DNA of 64,000 nt, taken from assembly GCF_008704655.1 (NCBI RefSeq), contig NZ_CP023688.1, forward strand, positions 2,108,001 to 2,172,000, in the 5' to 3' direction. Below the pieces are notes generated by a model that worked only from the letters and a program-made list of their open reading frames with translations, made no database searches and was not told the DNA's origin. Origin of the DNA: Streptomyces rimosus. Lineage in GTDB: Bacteria > Actinomycetota > Actinomycetes > Streptomycetales > Streptomycetaceae. A program made the translations under genes and the position numbers. Positions 52,114 to 60,428 of this stretch are shown here, in pieces; the stretch's first letter is position 1, and each line of letters begins with the position of its first letter.

Positions 52114-52983
52114 GTGAGCGACCAGTACGCGCAGCGCACGCCGCGGTCCCTGATCGTCACCTTCTACGGTGCGTACGGGCGCGGCGCCGGGGACGGCCCC
52201 GGCGAGGCGCCGGGCCCGGTGCCGGTCGCCGCGCTGATCCGGCTGCTCGGGGTGCTCGGCGTCGATCCGCCGTCCGTGCGCTCCGCGGTCTCCCGGCTCA
52301 AGCGGCGCGGCCTGCTCGTCCCCGCCCGTACGGAGGCCGGGGCCGCCGCGTACGGGCTCTCGGAGGCGGCGCACCAGCTGCTGGACGACGGCGACCGGCG
52401 GATCTACGGTCGCCCGGAGCCCGGACCTTCGGACGGCTGGGTCCTGGCCGTCTTCTCGGTGCCCGAGCAGGAGCGCCACAAGCGGCACCTGCTGCGCTCC
52501 CGGCTGGCCCGGCTGGGCTTCGGCACCGCCGCGCCGGGTGTGTGGATCGCCCCGTCCCATCTGTACGACGAGACCCGGCACACCCTGGACCGGCTGCACC
52601 TCTCGGCGTACGTCGACCTGTTCACCGGCGCGCACGCGGGCTTCGAGCCGACCGCCGACGCGGTGGCCCGCTGGTGGGACCTGGACGCGATCGCCGCGCG
52701 GCACCGCGCCTTCCTCGACGACCACGAACCGGTGCTGCGCCACTGGTCGAGCCGCCGCCCCGTACCCCCCGAGGCGGCGTACCGCGACTATCTGCTGGCG
52801 CTGGACGCCTGGCGCCGGCTCCCCTACGCGGACCCCGGTCTGCCCTCTCCCCTCCTGCCCGAGGACTGGCCGGGCGGCCGCGCGGCGGATGTCTTCGGCC
52901 GGCTGCACGCCGAACTGCGCGCGCCCGGGCGGCAGTTCGTGCAGGCGGCGGTGAACGGGGGCCGGACGGTGGCCACCGCCTGA
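52114..52983 (+). CDS. PaaX family transcriptional regulator
   Basis: Regulator of 289 residues. An N-terminal winged helix (PVAALIRLLGVLGVDPPSVRSAVSRLKRRGLL in part) is followed by the PaaX central domain (GWVLAVFSVPEQERHKRHLLRSRL in part) and the PaaX C domain (WWDLDAIAARHRAFLDDH). PaaX repressors bind aryl-CoA thioesters such as phenylacetyl-CoA. GTG at 52114 is preceded only by a weak GGGAAA. It follows the ligase gene on the same strand with 153 bases between, in the aromatic degradation set, so it probably senses the CoA ester made by that ligase. Confidence 0.88.
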   Translation: MSDQYAQRTPRSLIVTFYGAYGRGAGDGPGEAPGPVPVAALIRLLGVLGVDPPSVRSAVSRLKRRGLLVPARTEAGAAAYGLSEAAHQLLDDGDRRIYGRPEPGPSDGWVLAVFSVPEQERHKRHLLRSRLARLGFGTAAPGVWIAPSHLYDETRHTLDRLHLSAYVDLFTGAHAGFEPTADAVARWWDLDAIAARHRAFLDDHEPVLRHWSSRRPVPPEAAYRDYLLALDAWRRLPYADPGLPSPLLPEDWPGGRAADVFGRLHAELRAPGRQFVQAAVNGGRTVATA

Positions 52984-52992
52984 CGCCGGTGC

Positions 52993-53757
52993 TCAGCGCT
53001 TCCTCGGGTGGGCCGCCGCGGCGGCCATCGGGCGGGGCCGGGCAGCGGCGATGGTGGAGACGACGTCCTTGAAGGAGCCGCACATACGGGTACCGGCCAC
53101 CGCCGCCAGCTCGCCGAAGCTGCCCACCCCGTACGTGACCGCGACCGGCTCCATCCGGGCGGTGACCGCCATCCGCATGTCGCCGACCGTGTCACCGACG
53201 TACGCGCTCTCCCAGGGCGCCACACCCAGGTCGGCGGCGGCCCGCAGCACCATCTCCGGGTGCGGCTTGCCGCGCCGGACCATGTCCTGGGTGATGACCG
53301 GGCCGAGCAGGTCGCGGATGCCCAGCACGTCGAGCAGGGCCTCGGCGCCGCGGGTGCCCTTCGAGGTGGCCACGGCCAGCTCGATGCCGTGCGCGCGCAG
53401 CGCGGAGAGCCCGGCGGCCACACCGGGGAAGAGCAGGCGGGGGCCCTCGCGCAGCACCTCGTACGCGAACAGCTCGCGGTAGCGGCCGATCGCGGCCACC
53501 ACGGCGTCGTGGTCCTCCGGCATGCCGAGCAGCTTGCCGAAGGCCGGTCCCGGCGGCTTGCCGATGGCGGCGGCGGCCTGCCGGGCGGTGACCGGGCGGC
53601 CCTGTTCGGAGGCGACCTTGACCAGCAGCCGGCTGATGGCGGGGAGCGTGTTGGCGAGGGTTCCGTCGAGGTCGAAGACGGCGGCCTTGATGGTCTCGCC
53701 GACCGCGGCCCGCGCGGCGCCCCCGGGACGTGGCACGGCTCCCGCTGAATCACGCAT
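52993..53757 (-). CDS. HAD family phosphatase (phosphoglycolate-phosphatase-like)
   Basis: HAD-IA hydrolase of 254 residues. Motif I is AVFDLDGTLANTLP with both Asp residues, motif II VATSKGTRG, motif III the Lys in RRGKPHPEM, motif IV YVGDTVGDMRMA. The alpha-helical cap after motif I suggests a phosphoglycolate-like small substrate. ATG at 53757 has GGAAGG nine bases upstream. The frame is open to 53943, but third-position GC drops there. It is read from a strong promoter about 200 bases upstream that contains a receptor-box-like sequence. Confidence 0.87.
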   Translation of the reverse strand: MRDSAGAVPRPGGAARAAVGETIKAAVFDLDGTLANTLPAISRLLVKVASEQGRPVTARQAAAAIGKPPGPAFGKLLGMPEDHDAVVAAIGRYRELFAYEVLREGPRLLFPGVAAGLSALRAHGIELAVATSKGTRGAEALLDVLGIRDLLGPVITQDMVRRGKPHPEMVLRAAADLGVAPWESAYVGDTVGDMRMAVTARMEPVAVTYGVGSFGELAAVAGTRMCGSFKDVVSTIAAARPRPMAAAAAHPRKR

Positions 53758-53965
53758 TGCTCGACACCTTCCGATTTCCTGATGGGTCCTGTGCAGCTGT
53801 GGGTCCGGCCGGCGTCCGTGACGCCGCCGGACGCGGGAAGACGTGCCGGCCGCGCCCGCGCGGACGGCGGGGTTCGGGCCGTGGCACACCGGTGTCCGGA
53901 AGTGACGTGCTCGCACCGGAGTGACGCCTGCCGGAAGAAGCACGTTCCATGGTTCGCCTTCGCAG

Positions 53966-53994
53966 ATTTAAAAACCGCCTGCGCTGTTTGTCAA
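53966..53994 (-). promoter_or_regulatory. Strong sigma-70-like promoter of the HAD gene
   Basis: On the minus strand a perfect TTGACA (53994-53989), a 17-base spacer and TTAAAT (53971-53966). It leaves a leader of about 200 bases. The spacer contains an AAAC...GTTT dyad resembling a gamma-butyrolactone receptor box (53971-53990). The gap 53758-54220 holds this and the promoter of the next gene. Confidence 0.5.
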
Positions 53995-54151
53995 TGCGTT
54001 CCGCAGGTCCGCACCCGGCGCCGTGCAACGTTCCATGTCGGCGCCGGAGCACGGGAACTGACGAGGCGTAGCACGATCAACAAACTCCCTGACCTCTTCT
54101 GCACCACGGGATCACACATACCCCACACGCCACACCTCGATTCAGTTTTCG

Positions 54152-54163
54152 AACCGCATGGTT
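54152..54163 (+). promoter_or_regulatory. Receptor-box-like palindrome before the first TetR gene
   Basis: AACC and GGTT flank GCAT. The sequence ACCGCATGGTTGG is repeated exactly before the second TetR gene (54987-54999). A TAGACT -10 (54175-54180) lies 11 bases after the palindrome. Autoregulatory elements of this kind bind gamma-butyrolactone receptors. Confidence 0.5.
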
Positions 54164-54220
54164 GGTTTTGTATGTAGACTGCGGCGCGTCCACAGCCGGA
54201 CTACAGACAGGACGGACACT

Positions 54221-54826
54221 GTGCCGACGCAGCATCGAGCGATACAAAGCCGCCAGACCCTCATCCGGTCGGCCGCCCAGGCGTTCATCGAGAAGGGCGT
54301 GCCCGCCTCGGGCATGGTCGACATCAGCCGCCGTGCCCGGCTGAGCAAGGGCGCCCTCTACTTCCACTTCGCCTCCAAGGACGACCTCACCCTCGCGGTC
54401 CGGGACGAAGCCCTGGACGCCGTGCGCGACCTGGAGGACGAACTGGCCCGCGCACCGCATCCGGCACCCACCGCCGTACGGGACTTCGCGATCGGGCTGC
54501 TGGGCCGGGTGGACACGGATGTCGTCGTACGGGCCGGGCTCCAGCTGCGTCCGGAGACCGCGCCGGGGATCGCCCGGCCGGAACTCCAACAGCGGTGGTA
54601 CGAACTGTTCCTGGAGAAGGCCACCGCCGACCGGGCGGCCGGGAAGCTGCCGCCCGGCGACGATCCCCGGCGCTCGGCGCAACTGCTGGCCGCGCTGGTC
54701 GTGGGCCTGCTGCACCTCGGCCAGGAGGACCGGACGTGGTGGGACAAGGACGTGGTCACGGACATCTGGGCGCAGTTGCTGCCCGATGCGGCCACATCCG
54801 CGCCGGCCGAAGAGGCCGTCCGGTAG
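54221..54826 (+). CDS. Gamma-butyrolactone receptor-like TetR regulator (first copy)
   Basis: TetR-family protein of 201 residues. Residues 5-55 form the DNA-binding domain, ending in the receptor-family signature KGALYFHFASKDDL. The ligand domain keeps a Trp in LQQRWYEL, aligned with the Trp essential for ligand response in ArpA/ScbR. The C-terminal half diverges from ScbR more than the second copy does. It could be a true receptor or a pseudo-receptor sensing another ligand. GTG start with AGGACGG five bases upstream. A palindrome lies over its promoter. Confidence 0.85.
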   Translation: MPTQHRAIQSRQTLIRSAAQAFIEKGVPASGMVDISRRARLSKGALYFHFASKDDLTLAVRDEALDAVRDLEDELARAPHPAPTAVRDFAIGLLGRVDTDVVVRAGLQLRPETAPGIARPELQQRWYELFLEKATADRAAGKLPPGDDPRRSAQLLAALVVGLLHLGQEDRTWWDKDVVTDIWAQLLPDAATSAPAEEAVR

Positions 54827-54986
54827 TCCGCGCCCGAACTCCCCCATCCATCCCCGCGGCAGGTCCGAATGCCCGTGGAGAGAGAAAACCAGCGGAGCAC
54901 CACCCCGCCGTAGCCGGGCGGCGCCCAGCCGCTCGGCGGTCCGGCCGCGGGCCCGCGCGGCGCACTACCACCAACCGCTTTTCAAT

Positions 54987-54996
54987 ACCGCATGGT
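54987..54996 (+). promoter_or_regulatory. Receptor-box-like palindrome before the second TetR gene
   Basis: ACC and GGT flank GCAT, within a 13-base string identical to that before the first TetR gene. CCAACC (54971-54976) and GGTTGG (54994-54999) form a wider dyad. A TAGACT -10 lies at 55020-55025. Confidence 0.5.
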
Positions 54997-55091
54997 TGGC
55001 TTTTTTAAGGTTTCGAAAATAGACTGACAAGACCGGGCTCGTAAGGTTGCCCCAGGCACAACTCCCCCCGAGAGCATACGGAGGACGATCG

Positions 55092-55709
55092 GTGGTCAAG
55101 CAGGAACGCGCAGTGCGCACTCGACGTGCCGTCCTCGAAGCGGCGGCCCAGGTCATCGGCACACGCGGGTACGAAGCGGCCACGATGGCGGAGATCATCC
55201 AGCGGGCCGGCGTGACGAAGGGCGCCCTGTACTTTCACTTCGCCTCCAAGGACGCCCTCGCCCGGGCCGTCATCTCGGAACAGACCGACCCGTTCATTCC
55301 GCAGGTCAGCGACTCCCGGCTACAGGACGCCATCGACTTCACCCACCAGGTGGCGGTGGCCCTGCGGGACGATCCGCTGCTCCAGGCCGGCACCCGTATC
55401 GCCGTCGAGACGACGTTCAGCGACGATCCGCTGGTCCCGTACCAGGCGTGGATCGACATCATCACGAAGATGTTCGCCGACGCCCGGGAGAACGGGGAAC
55501 TGCTTCCGGCCATCGCGCCGGAGCGGGCGGCGGAGTTCTTCGTCTCGGCCTACATGGGCATCCAGCTCTTCTCGCACGCCGCCAGCAACCGGCACGACCT
55601 GCCCGAACGCGTCACGGCCCTGTGGAAGCACATCCTTCCCGGGCTGGCCTCGCCGGGCGCGATGAGCCACCTCGATCCGCACGGCCGCTCGGTGCGGACC
55701 GCGGCCTGA
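55092..55709 (+). CDS. Gamma-butyrolactone receptor, ScbR/ArpA family (second copy)
   Basis: TetR-family autoregulator receptor of 205 residues that closely follows ScbR/ArpA. The DNA-binding domain is KQERAVRTRRAVLEAAAQ to KGALYFHFASKDAL. The ligand domain has the conserved Trp in PYQAWIDII, then ARENGELLP and LWKHILPGLA. GTG start with GGAGG seven bases upstream. It lies between the other receptor and the AfsA-type synthase on the same strand. As in the scbR-scbA system, it probably represses its own gene and the synthase until the signal accumulates. Confidence 0.9.
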   Translation: MVKQERAVRTRRAVLEAAAQVIGTRGYEAATMAEIIQRAGVTKGALYFHFASKDALARAVISEQTDPFIPQVSDSRLQDAIDFTHQVAVALRDDPLLQAGTRIAVETTFSDDPLVPYQAWIDIITKMFADARENGELLPAIAPERAAEFFVSAYMGIQLFSHAASNRHDLPERVTALWKHILPGLASPGAMSHLDPHGRSVRTAA

Positions 55710-55874
55710 CCCCAACGCTCCGCGCCCGGCCGCACGTTGACGTGCGTCCGGCGCGCCGCCATGCTTGCCGCGCACCCTCTCCGGGCGGCCGGCGCCCCGT
55801 CCGCGTACCGCCGCGCACCACCGGTTCCCCGCTTCGAGACCTCCGCGTAAGAAATCCCGTGGAAGCACTGGAAA

Positions 55875-55892
55875 ACAAACCATCCGGTTTGT
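55875..55892 (+). promoter_or_regulatory. Gamma-butyrolactone receptor box before the AfsA-type gene
   Basis: ACAAACC and GGTTTGT are perfect seven-base arms around ATCC, close to the consensus autoregulatory element bound by ScbR/ArpA. It lies 77 bases before the synthase start. Confidence 0.7.
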
Positions 55893-55969
55893 ATCTTAGT
55901 CCGCGTTGGTCCGCCGCCGAGGCTCACGCCGTCCGAGCGGAGTGAGCCGCCATATGGGAGGGAACTCGC

Positions 55970-56956
55970 ATGGTCAGCGCCACGCTCACCGCGCCGTCCA
56001 CCGCAGCAGACCGTCGTCCGTTCGCCGGACGGGAGCACATCAGCCTGTCCGACCTGCCGCCGCTGACGACGACCGTGCCCCGGCAGTATGTACACCGGAC
56101 CGCGATTTCCGAGGTGTTCCTGACCGACTGGCGCCGTGCGGGGACCGACGCCTGGGTGGTGAGCGCCCAATGGCCGCGCGCCCACAGTTTTTACAGTCCG
56201 GTGGACGGTCTGCACGACCCGATGCTGCTGGTCGAGACGATGCGGCAGGCCAGCATCCTGCTCAGCCACGTGGCGCACGGCGTACCCCTGGACCACCCGA
56301 TCATCTGGCAGGACCTCCATTACTCTCTCGTTCCCGAGGCCCTGCGCGTTGCCGGTACGCCTGCCGAGATAGAACTGCACATCATCGACCACGACTTGGT
56401 GTACCGCGGCAAGCGGCTGGCCAGTGCCCGGCAGTCGTACCGCGTACTGCGCGACGGCACCGAGCTGGCCGCCGCCGAGCTGACTTTTTCCTGCCACAGC
56501 CCCGCCGTCTACCGCCGGCTGCGCGGTGAATACAGCGACCTGCAGCGTGCCAACGACCGCAAGCTGGAGCCGGCCGAGCCGGTGGCGCCGCCCCTGGTGG
56601 CCCGCGACCGCACCGGCGACGTGGTCCTCTCCCCCACCGCACGCGCCAACCGCTGGCAGCTGCGGGTGAACACCGCCCACCCGGTACTCTTCGACCACCC
56701 CGTGGACCACGCGCCCGGCATGCTCATGGTCGAGGCCGCCCGGCAGGCCGCGCACGCCGCCGCGGGCCCCGGTTTCTCGCTCCCCGCCGAGCTGGACTGC
56801 TCCTTCCACCGCTACGGCGAACTGGACGCGCCGTGCTGGGTCGAGGTGACCCCGAAGGGCCGTGACGCCCGGGACCGCATCCTCCTGGACATCGACATCC
56901 ACCAGAACGGCCGGTCCGTTTTCACCGCGCGCACGGCAAGCCAGTCCATCCGCTGA
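55970..56956 (+). CDS. AfsA/ScbA-family gamma-butyrolactone biosynthesis protein
   Basis: A 328-residue protein with two AfsA hot-dog repeats (about 35-170 and 205-325). Each holds a hydrophobic helix with Glu, LLVETMRQASILLSH in the first and MLMVEAARQAAHAAA in the second, as in AfsA, ScbA and BarX. AfsA condenses a beta-ketoacyl-ACP with dihydroxyacetone phosphate, the key step to A-factor-type signals. ATG with GGGAGG six bases upstream. The reductase and phosphatase needed to finish the signal are not obvious nearby, although a HAD phosphatase lies at 52993. Confidence 0.9.
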   Translation: MVSATLTAPSTAADRRPFAGREHISLSDLPPLTTTVPRQYVHRTAISEVFLTDWRRAGTDAWVVSAQWPRAHSFYSPVDGLHDPMLLVETMRQASILLSHVAHGVPLDHPIIWQDLHYSLVPEALRVAGTPAEIELHIIDHDLVYRGKRLASARQSYRVLRDGTELAAAELTFSCHSPAVYRRLRGEYSDLQRANDRKLEPAEPVAPPLVARDRTGDVVLSPTARANRWQLRVNTAHPVLFDHPVDHAPGMLMVEAARQAAHAAAGPGFSLPAELDCSFHRYGELDAPCWVEVTPKGRDARDRILLDIDIHQNGRSVFTARTASQSIR

Positions 56957-57109
56957 ACCGACGCCCGGGACACCCCGGGTTCCGCCCCTTCACTCAGGAG
57001 CTCCCCACCGGAGGCCGTGTGACGTCTGCCGTCCGTGCCTCACTTCCCCTTCAGGGACCGGAACGGGAACCGTCGCTCCGCCTGGTGACGAGCGATTGAT
57101 GTGGAGCAT

Positions 57110-57143
57110 GGACGCGCCTGGGGTCGTCTGCCCAGGCGCGTCC
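57110..57143. terminator. Bidirectional hairpin terminator
   Basis: GGACGCGCCTGGG and CCCAGGCGCGTCC form a perfect 13-base-pair stem with an eight-base loop between the converging AfsA-type and monooxygenase genes. Confidence 0.75.
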
Positions 57144-57178
57144 TTGCGCGCGGATCGTGTCGGCGCGCGGGGCCTCCA

Positions 57179-59479
57179 TCACCCCAACCGCAACCGCGGC
57201 TTGGGCGCATCCGTGCGGCCGGTGGGCGGAGTGCGGTTGCCTGATTGGTACGGGAGGGGCCAGGGGGCGCCAGGGCCGGTGTAGTTCTGCTCGGCGGCCG
57301 CGTGGAGGGTCCAGTGCGGGTCGTACAGGTGGGGCCGGGCCAGGGCGCACAGGTCGGCGCGGCCTGCGAGGACAAGGGAGTTGACGTCGTCCCAGGACGA
57401 GACGGCGCCCACCGCGATCACCGGGACGCCCAGGCGGTTGCGGATGCGGTCGGCGAACGGGGTCTGGTAGGAGCGGCCGTATTCGGGCTGCTCGTGGGGG
57501 ACGACCTGGCCGGTCGAGACGTCGATGGCGGCGGCGCCGTGGGCGGCGAAGGCGCGGGCGATCTCGACCGAGTCCTCGGCGGTGGTGCCGCCTTCGGCCC
57601 AGTCGGTGGCGGATATCCGTACGGTCATGGGCCGGTCGTCCGGCCAGACGGCGCGTACCGCGTCGAAGACCTCCAGCGGGAAGCGGAGCCGCGCGGCGAG
57701 GTCGCCGCCGTACGCGTCGGTTCGGCGGTTGGTGAGCGGGGAGAGGAAGCCGGAGAGCAGGTAGCCGTGGGCGCAGTGCAGTTCGAGGAGGTCGAAGCCG
57801 GCGCGGGCGGCGGAGCGGGCAGAGCGTACGAACTGCTCGCGTATCAGGCCGAGTTCGGGTTCGGTGAGGGCGTGGGGGATCTGGTTGACGCCGGGGCGGT
57901 ACGGGAGGGCGGAGGGTGCCACGACCGGCCAGTTGCCCTCCGGCAGCGGCTGGTCGATGCCTTCCCACATGAGGCGGGTGGAGCCCTTGCGGCCGGAGTG
58001 CCCGAGCTGGACGCCGATGGCGGTACCGGGCGACCGGGCGTGCACGAAGTCGGTGACGCGGCGCCAGGCCGTCTCGTGCTCCGGCGCGTACAGGCCCGTG
58101 CAGCCGGGGGTGATACGGCCCTCGGGGCTGACGCAGACCATCTCGGTCATCACCAGCCCGGCGCCGCCAAGGGCGCGGGCGCCGAGGTGGACGAGGTGGA
58201 AGTCGCCCGGGGTGCCGTCGCCGTCGGCGCTGTACATATCCATCGGGGAGACCACGACCCGGTTGCGCAGGGTCAGGCCGCCGAGGCGGAAGGGGGTGAA
58301 CATGGGCGGGGTGCCCGGCGGGACACCGGCTTCCTCCTCGACCGCCGCGACGAAGCCCGGATCGCGCAGCCGCAGGTTGTCGTGGGTGACCCGGCGGCTG
58401 CGGGTGAGCAGGTTGAAGGCGAAGCGGCGGGGCGGCTGGTCCGCGTACTCCGCCAGGTCCTCGAACCAGGCGAGGCTGGCGCGGGCGGCCCGCTGGGTGG
58501 AGGCGACGACGGGCCGCCGTTCGGCCTCGTACGCGGCCAGCGCGTCCGGGAGGGCGGGGTTCTCCTCCAGGCACGCGGCGAGCGCGAGGGCGTCCTCGAC
58601 GGCGAGTTTGGTGCCGGAGCCGATGGAGAAGTGGGCGGTGTGCGCGGCGTCGCCGAGCAGGACCGTATTGCCATGCGACCAGCGGTCGTTGACGACGGTG
58701 CGGAACGCGGTCCAGGCGGAGTTGTTGGAGCGCAGCGGACGGCCGCTCAGCGCGTCGGAGAAGACCTTGGCGCACCACTCGGCGGACTCGCGCTCGTCAC
58801 AGCGGTCCAGTCCGGCCCGGCGCCAGACCTCTTCGCGCATTTCCACGATGACGGTACTGGCGCCCTCCGGGTGCTCGGGCCCGGCACCGGCGTACGGGTA
58901 GCCGTGCAGCTGGACGACGCCGTGCTCCGTCTCGGCGATCTCGAAGCGGAACGCGTCGAAGGCGAAGTCGGCGGCGAGCCAGATGTAGCGGCAGCGGTGG
59001 CTGGTCAGGCTCGGGCCGAAGACGGCGGCGTGTGCGGTACGGGTGGGACTGTGCACCCCGTCGGCGGCGATGACCAGGTCGTGGCTCGCGGCGAGTACGG
59101 CGGCGGGCGGGGCCTCGGTACGGAAGTTCAGCCGTACGCCGAGGGAGCGGCAGCGCTCGTGCAGGATGCGCAGCAGCGTACGGCGGCCGAGGGCGGCGAA
59201 GCCGTGGCCGCCGGAGGTCAGGGTGTGCCCGCGGTGCACGACGTCGATGTCGTCCCAGCGCACGAACTCCCGCCGGAGCGCGCGGTGGACCTCGGGGTCG
59301 GCGTGCTCGATGCCGCCGAGGGTCTCGTCGGAGAGGACCACGCCGAAACCGAAGGTGTCGTCGGGAGCGTTGCGCTCCCAGACGGTGATGTCGCGGGCCG
59401 GGTCGAGGCGTTTGAGGAGGACGGCCGCGTACAGGCCGCCGGGGCCGCCCCCGATGACGGCCACCTTCCGGGCGCCCAC
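57179..59479 (-). CDS. 2-aminobenzoyl-CoA monooxygenase/reductase-type fusion (salicylyl-CoA 5-hydroxylase-like plus OYE)
   Basis: A 766-residue flavoenzyme fusion. Residues 1-375 are an FAD monooxygenase (VAVIGGGPGGLYAAVLL dinucleotide motif, GNTVLLGDAAHTAHFSIGSG). Residues 395-750 are an Old Yellow Enzyme-type FMN reductase (FTPFRLGGLTLRNRVVVSPM, then ELHCAHGYLLSGFLSPLTNRRTD in part). This architecture is that of 2-aminobenzoyl-CoA monooxygenase/reductase, which hydroxylates and then reduces the ring. The GTG at 59479 has GGGGA seven bases upstream; a GTG at 59497 would overlap the upstream gene. Cotranscribed with the hydratase gene before it. Confidence 0.9.
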   Translation of the reverse strand: MGARKVAVIGGGPGGLYAAVLLKRLDPARDITVWERNAPDDTFGFGVVLSDETLGGIEHADPEVHRALRREFVRWDDIDVVHRGHTLTSGGHGFAALGRRTLLRILHERCRSLGVRLNFRTEAPPAAVLAASHDLVIAADGVHSPTRTAHAAVFGPSLTSHRCRYIWLAADFAFDAFRFEIAETEHGVVQLHGYPYAGAGPEHPEGASTVIVEMREEVWRRAGLDRCDERESAEWCAKVFSDALSGRPLRSNNSAWTAFRTVVNDRWSHGNTVLLGDAAHTAHFSIGSGTKLAVEDALALAACLEENPALPDALAAYEAERRPVVASTQRAARASLAWFEDLAEYADQPPRRFAFNLLTRSRRVTHDNLRLRDPGFVAAVEEEAGVPPGTPPMFTPFRLGGLTLRNRVVVSPMDMYSADGDGTPGDFHLVHLGARALGGAGLVMTEMVCVSPEGRITPGCTGLYAPEHETAWRRVTDFVHARSPGTAIGVQLGHSGRKGSTRLMWEGIDQPLPEGNWPVVAPSALPYRPGVNQIPHALTEPELGLIREQFVRSARSAARAGFDLLELHCAHGYLLSGFLSPLTNRRTDAYGGDLAARLRFPLEVFDAVRAVWPDDRPMTVRISATDWAEGGTTAEDSVEIARAFAAHGAAAIDVSTGQVVPHEQPEYGRSYQTPFADRIRNRLGVPVIAVGAVSSWDDVNSLVLAGRADLCALARPHLYDPHWTLHAAAEQNYTGPGAPWPLPYQSGNRTPPTGRTDAPKPRLRLG

Positions 59480-59481
59480 CC

Positions 59482-60309
59482 TTACTTCCCCTGCCACTTC
59501 GGGGACCGCTTCTCGGTGAAGGCGGCGTGGAATTCGGCGTAGTCGGCGCTGTTCATCAGCAGGGCCTGGGTGGCGGCGTCCATCTCGACGGCGGCGCCCA
59601 GCGGCATGTCCAGTTCAGCGGTGAGCAGCGCCTTGGTCTGGGCGAGGGCGAGCGCGGGCCCGGTGGCGAGCCGCTGGGCGAGGACGTGTGCCGCGGTGTC
59701 CGCGCGGCCTTCCTCGGCCAGCTCGCTGAGCAGGCCGATGCGTTCGGCCTCGGGGGCGCGGACCGGTTCGCCGAGCATCAGCAGCCGGGTGGCGTGGCCG
59801 AGGCCGACGACGCGCGGCAGCAGATAGGCGGCGCCCATGTCGCCGCCGGAGAGGCCGACCTTGGTGAAGAGGAAGGCGAAGCGGGCCGAGGGGTCGGCGA
59901 TGCGGAAGTCGGCGGCCAGCGCGAGCACCGCGCCGGCGCCCGCCGCGACGCCGTGGACGGCGGCGATCACCGGGAACGGGCACTCCCGGATGGCCCGCAC
60001 GACCTGGCCGGTCATCCGGTTGAAGTCCAGGAGCCGGCCGGTGTCCATGGCGAGGGTGGCGCCGATGATCTCCTCGACGTCGCCGCCGGAGCAGAAGCCG
60101 CGGCCCTCGCCGCCGAGGACGAGGGCGCGTACGGACCGCTCCCTGGACAGTTCGGCGAGCAGGTCGCGCAGGTCGGCGTACGCCTCGAAGGTCAGCGCGT
60201 TGAGCCGGTCGGGGCGCGCGAGGGTGACGGTGGCGATGCCGTCCCGCCTGCTCACGCGGATGTGCTGCCATGCGTCGGTGGTGCGGGCGGAACCTGTGAA
60301 CGGGCTCAT
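59482..60309 (-). CDS. Enoyl-CoA hydratase/isomerase family protein
   Basis: Crotonase-superfamily protein of 275 residues. Segments include RPDRLNALTFEAY, FCSGGDVEEII (oxyanion hole) and GVAAGAGAVLALAADFRIA. The first catalytic Glu position reads AVLALA and the second LSGGDMG, so the canonical Glu pair of hydratases is missing. Isomerase, hydrolase or ring-opening chemistry on CoA esters is therefore more likely than simple hydration. ATG at 60309 with GGGGG ten bases upstream. It overlaps or abuts the monooxygenase gene and follows the shared palindrome at 60381. Confidence 0.82.
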   Translation of the reverse strand: MSPFTGSARTTDAWQHIRVSRRDGIATVTLARPDRLNALTFEAYADLRDLLAELSRERSVRALVLGGEGRGFCSGGDVEEIIGATLAMDTGRLLDFNRMTGQVVRAIRECPFPVIAAVHGVAAGAGAVLALAADFRIADPSARFAFLFTKVGLSGGDMGAAYLLPRVVGLGHATRLLMLGEPVRAPEAERIGLLSELAEEGRADTAAHVLAQRLATGPALALAQTKALLTAELDMPLGAAVEMDAATQALLMNSADYAEFHAAFTEKRSPKWQGK

Positions 60310-60380
60310 CGGGCCACTGCCCCCTTCAGCCGGACGGGCTGGTGCCGGAACGCGATCGCGCTTCGAAGTTATCACCGTTG

Positions 60381-60396
60381 CGTGACTGTCGTCACG
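60381..60396. promoter_or_regulatory. Palindromic operator shared with 50181-50196 (hydratase side)
   Basis: CGTGAC and GTCACG flank TGTC, a perfect dyad 72 bases before the hydratase start. The near-identical copy upstream of the aryl-CoA ligase suggests one regulator for both arms of the pathway. Confidence 0.5.
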
Positions 60397-60428
60397 AGTA
60401 CGCGATACCGCATGGCGCGCAACGCACC

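Noticed and set aside
53541..53781. Plus-strand frames opposite the HAD phosphatase
   Set aside because: They mirror the HAD coding strand and carry no motif or ribosome site.
53758..53943. N-terminal extension of the HAD phosphatase
   Set aside because: Third-position GC drops to about 70 percent, and the HAD motif lies normally close to the ATG at 53757.
57245..59542. 765-residue plus-strand frame opposite the monooxygenase/reductase
   Set aside because: Shadow of a clear two-domain flavoenzyme gene; low complexity.
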